From positions 1 to 8,710 of the forward strand of contig JAFVAA010000613.1 of the NCBI GenBank assembly GCA_017476305.1: a DNA stretch of 8,710 bases, in the 5' to 3' direction. A model generated the notes under the pieces. That model had not been told where the DNA came from and made no database searches. It saw nothing but the letters and a program-made list of their open reading frames with translations. Below are positions 6,858-8,710 of this stretch, in pieces (positions within the stretch are counted from its first letter, which is position 1; the number at the start of each line of letters is the position of its first letter). The translations under genes and the position numbers were made by a program. This DNA comes from Lachnospiraceae bacterium. Lineage in GTDB: Bacteria; Bacillota; Clostridia; Lachnospirales; Lachnospiraceae.

Positions 6858-6924
6858 TTTGGTTACTGTTCGCAGTCATTTTGTTTTCCGGTTATCGGAA
6901 CTATGGCTGTGAACGGTGACCGGA
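6858..6924 (+). ncRNA. Long intercistronic RNA stem-loop (possible cis-regulatory or REP-like element)
   Basis: Bases 6858-6879 pair with 6903-6924 in an uninterrupted 22-bp stem (16 Watson-Crick, 6 G-U). The 23-nt loop contains a second perfect hairpin, TTCCG-GTTAT-CGGAA (6886-6900). The G-U pairs would be A-C mismatches on the other strand, so the plus-strand RNA is the folding one. No T run follows, so it is not a standard terminator. The 3' arm ends four bases before the GH32 ribosome binding site (GAGGTG, 6928-6933). A competing perfect 8-bp pairing, TTTCCGGT (6885-6892) with ACCGGAAA (6919-6926), excludes the base of the main stem. Likely roles are protecting the upstream message or setting GH32 translation. 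A dispersed palindromic repeat is the alternative. Confidence 0.6.
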
Positions 6925-6937
6925 AATGAGGTGGGAT

Positions 6938-8416
6938 ATGACGAGTCAAATGTTACGGGAAGCACGGGGATTTGAAGAGATTGATGAAAAGCGGATTTTT
7001 CCGGAGGAACGCCCTTTATTCCACTTGTCCGCGAGAACAGGCTGGATGAATGATCCGAATGGTTTTTCCTACTATGATGGAAGGTTTCATCTGTTTTATC
7101 AATATTATCCTTATGATACGAAGTGGGGCCCGATGCATTGGGGGCATGCAGTAAGCAGTGACCTTTTGCACTGGGATTATCTTCCGGCAGCACTGGCTCC
7201 GGATGAACTATATGATAGAGAAGGCTGCTTTTCGGGAAGTGCGATTGCACTTCCGGATGGCAGACAGCTTCTTATGTATACTGGTGTCGGAAAAATGCAG
7301 ACGGAGAATGGAGAGATTAAAGAAATTCAGACACAATGTCTGGCGGCAGGAAATGGAATGGATTATGAAAAATACCAGAATAATCCTGTATTAGATGGAA
7401 AAGATCTACCGGAGGGCGCGAGCAGATTTGACTTTCGGGATCCAAAGATATGGCAGGAAAAGGACGGGAGCTATCGCTGTGTCGCAGGAAATCTTTCTGC
7501 TGATGGCGATGGACAGATTCTTTTGTTTTCGAGTGAGGATGGATTTTCCTGGAGCTTTCGTCGTGTTTTATGCGAAAATAAAAAGCGCTTTGGTAAGATG
7601 TGGGAGTGTCCGGATTTTTTTGAACTGGATGGAAAATGGATTCTTCTTACCAGCCCGCAGGATATGCTTCCGTAGGGGTTTGAGTTCCACAATGGAAATG
7701 GCACGCTTTGCCTGATAGGAACTTATGATGAAGCCGGAGATGGTTTTATGGAAGAGGGGTATCAGGCGGTGGACTATGGAATTGATTTCTATGCTACCCA
7801 GACCTTGCTGGCTCCAGATGGAAGACGGATTATGATTGGCTGGATGCAGAACTGGGATACCTGTGGAATCCGTACACCGAAACAGAAGTGGTTTGGTCAA
7901 ATGAGTCTGCCGAGAGAGCTTTCGGTTCGGAATGGGAGATTGTATCGGGCACCGATTCGGGAGCTTGAGGATATGCGTAGGAATCCGGTAGTACATAAGG
8001 GGATAAGCTTTGAAGGTTTGAAGGATTTAGAGGGGATAAACGGAAGAAAGGTGGATATGGAGATTGTAGTCAGACCGTCCGGGAATGAGATGTATCATAA
8101 ATTTGCAGTCCGCTTTGCTAAGAATGAACAGTATCAGACTTCGCTAAGTTTCAGGCCGCATGAGTCGATTTTGAAAATTGACAGGAAATTTTCCGGTTCC
8201 AGGAGAGGAATCATTCACCAGAGAAGATGTAAGGTGCATGGGAAAGAGGAACTGAAGCTCCGTCTGATTTTAGACCGGTATAGTGCGGAAATCTTTATCA
8301 ATGACGGGGAGCAGGTCATGACGACAACAATGTATACGGAGCTTGCAGCTGATGGAATTTCATTCTTTGCAGATGGGATGGTCTGCATGGATGTAGTGAA
8401 GTATGAGTTATGCTGA
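6938..8416 (+). pseudogene. GH32 beta-fructofuranosidase / sucrose-6-phosphate hydrolase, interrupted by an in-frame amber codon
   Basis: The full frame is 492 codons, normal for intracellular GH32 invertases. Codon 246 (7673-7675) is TAG, with the frame unchanged on both sides. I chose ATG 6938 because GAGGTG lies just upstream; ATG 6926 has no good site and lies at the edge of the hairpin. All three catalytic motifs precede the stop: WMNDPNG with nucleophile D39, FRDP with transition-state residue D168, and WECPDFF with acid/base E223. The part after the stop completes the five-bladed propeller (DYGIDFYATQTL, RRIMIGWMQNW) and the C-terminal beta-sandwich. A 245-residue truncated product would lack a propeller blade and the sandwich and is probably inactive. 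There is no signal peptide, so it would be cytoplasmic. It would release fructose from sucrose, its phosphate or short fructans. AAG, CAG or GAG to TAG is a single-base change; sequencing error is possible. Confidence 0.85.
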
Positions 8417-8530
8417 TTAACGCTATAAATAGCTATTGTCTGTGTTTGGATATCAGCAGGGTAAAGAGTTTGGACAGGGACTTTGTATAACGTATTTGTG
8501 TTTTACGGATGGATTCGCAGGAGGGTGAAA

Positions 8531-8710
8531 ATGAGACAGAAACAATATGACGTGACCGCTTTAGGAGAAATTTTGATTGACTTTACGGAAAATGGCAGGA
8601 GTGAGCAGGGAAATGCACTTTTTGAGGCTAATCCCGGTGGTGCGCCTTGTAACGTACTTGCCATGCTCACGAAGCTTGGGCACAGGGCGGCGTTTATCGG
8701 TAAGGTCGGA
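8531..8710 (+). CDS. PfkB-family sugar kinase, probably fructokinase (3' end outside window)
   Basis: Sixty codons are present up to the right edge. ATG 8531 follows AGGAGGG (8519-8525) with five bases of spacing. The N-terminus YDVTALGEILIDFTE is the first strand of the ribokinase/PfkB fold, and its Asp belongs to the sugar-binding site. NPGGAPCNVLAMLTKLG followed by AAFIGKVG matches the GG-x-P-x-NV signature and second strand typical of bacterial fructokinases. It lies 114 bp after the GH32 stop in the same direction, so it is probably in the same operon or has a weak promoter of its own. It would phosphorylate the fructose released by GH32, which fits the cluster. Another sugar specificity, such as 2-keto-3-deoxygluconate or ribose, cannot be excluded from the fragment. 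Confidence 0.85.
   Translation, partial: MRQKQYDVTALGEILIDFTENGRSEQGNALFEANPGGAPCNVLAMLTKLGHRAAFIGKVG

Noticed and set aside
6845..6937. Rho-independent terminator after the binding-protein gene
   Set aside because: The strong stem is followed by AAATGAGG, not a T run, and leads directly into the GH32 ribosome binding site.
7582..7591. AAAGCGCTTT palindrome resembling a catabolite response element core
   Set aside because: The flanks lack the required TG...CA ends and it lies within coding sequence; no convincing cre site was found in the control region.
7673..7675. Programmed amber read-through or pyrrolysine insertion
   Set aside because: The context CCG TAG GGG matches no read-through signal I know, TAG is used as a normal stop by two other genes here, and no pyrrolysine genes are in view. 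Suppression is not excluded but is less likely than mutation or error.
7395..7715. 106-residue overlapping frame across the GH32 amber codon, considered as a frameshift partner
   Set aside because: The GH32 homology continues in the original frame on both sides of the stop, so no frameshift is needed.
7748..8416. A separate gene starting at ATG 7748 for the second half of GH32
   Set aside because: No ribosome binding site precedes that ATG, it falls in the middle of a conserved GH32 stretch, and the frame is continuous with the first half through the single TAG.
8428..8437. AATAGCTATT palindrome after the GH32 gene as a terminator
   Set aside because: It has no loop, is AT-rich and short, and lacks a T tract.

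Overview
The window looks like chromosomal DNA of a low-to-moderate GC, Gram-positive gut Clostridia, most likely Lachnospiraceae. Support comes from strong AGGAGG-type ribosome binding sites, sigma-A style promoters, a lipoprotein-type binding protein paired with LplB/YtcP-type permeases, and a DUF624 (YesL-like) protein. It is a carbohydrate-utilisation locus. The GH32 gene and the PfkB sugar kinase point to sucrose or short fructans (fructo-oligosaccharides) as the substrate; that assignment is inference.

Layout. Bases 2-82 hold the C-terminal end of an unrecognised plus-strand gene. A leftward (minus-strand) operon follows, read from right to left: a LacI-family regulator (1615-2676), a DUF624 membrane protein (924-1553) and a membrane-anchored protein with solute-binding-protein-like sequence (131-835). 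A 525-bp AT-rich divergent control region (2677-3201) separates it from a rightward operon: permease 1 (3202-4152), permease 2 (4163-5062), solute-binding lipoprotein (5159-6844), GH32 fructosidase (6938-8416, interrupted by an in-frame TAG at 7673-7675) and the start of a PfkB-family fructokinase-like gene (8531 to the window end).

Control. The divergent region carries a good promoter on each strand: minus, TTGACC-17-TATAAT; plus, TTGACA-17-TAAGAT with an extended -10. The 9-mer ATTTGTGCA occurs four times, two in each orientation. One copy lies in the spacer of the regulator's own promoter and one just downstream of the transporter promoter. This fits an autoregulating LacI repressor that controls both operons. 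A 22-bp stem-loop with G-U pairs sits between the binding-protein gene and the GH32 gene and ends next to the GH32 ribosome binding site.

How it works together. The binding protein and two permeases would import the oligosaccharide, GH32 would release fructose in the cytoplasm, and the kinase would phosphorylate it. No ABC ATPase is encoded here, as is usual for this importer type, which normally borrows a shared MsmX-like ATPase. As read, the amber codon inactivates GH32, so the cluster may import but not cleave its substrate unless another fructosidase is present or the base is a sequencing error.

The most notable points are the GH32 nonsense codon, the four-site operator arrangement, the long intercistronic RNA hairpin with a competing fold, and the tethered binding-protein-like product next to DUF624. 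I saw no clear new defence, mobile or RNA system.
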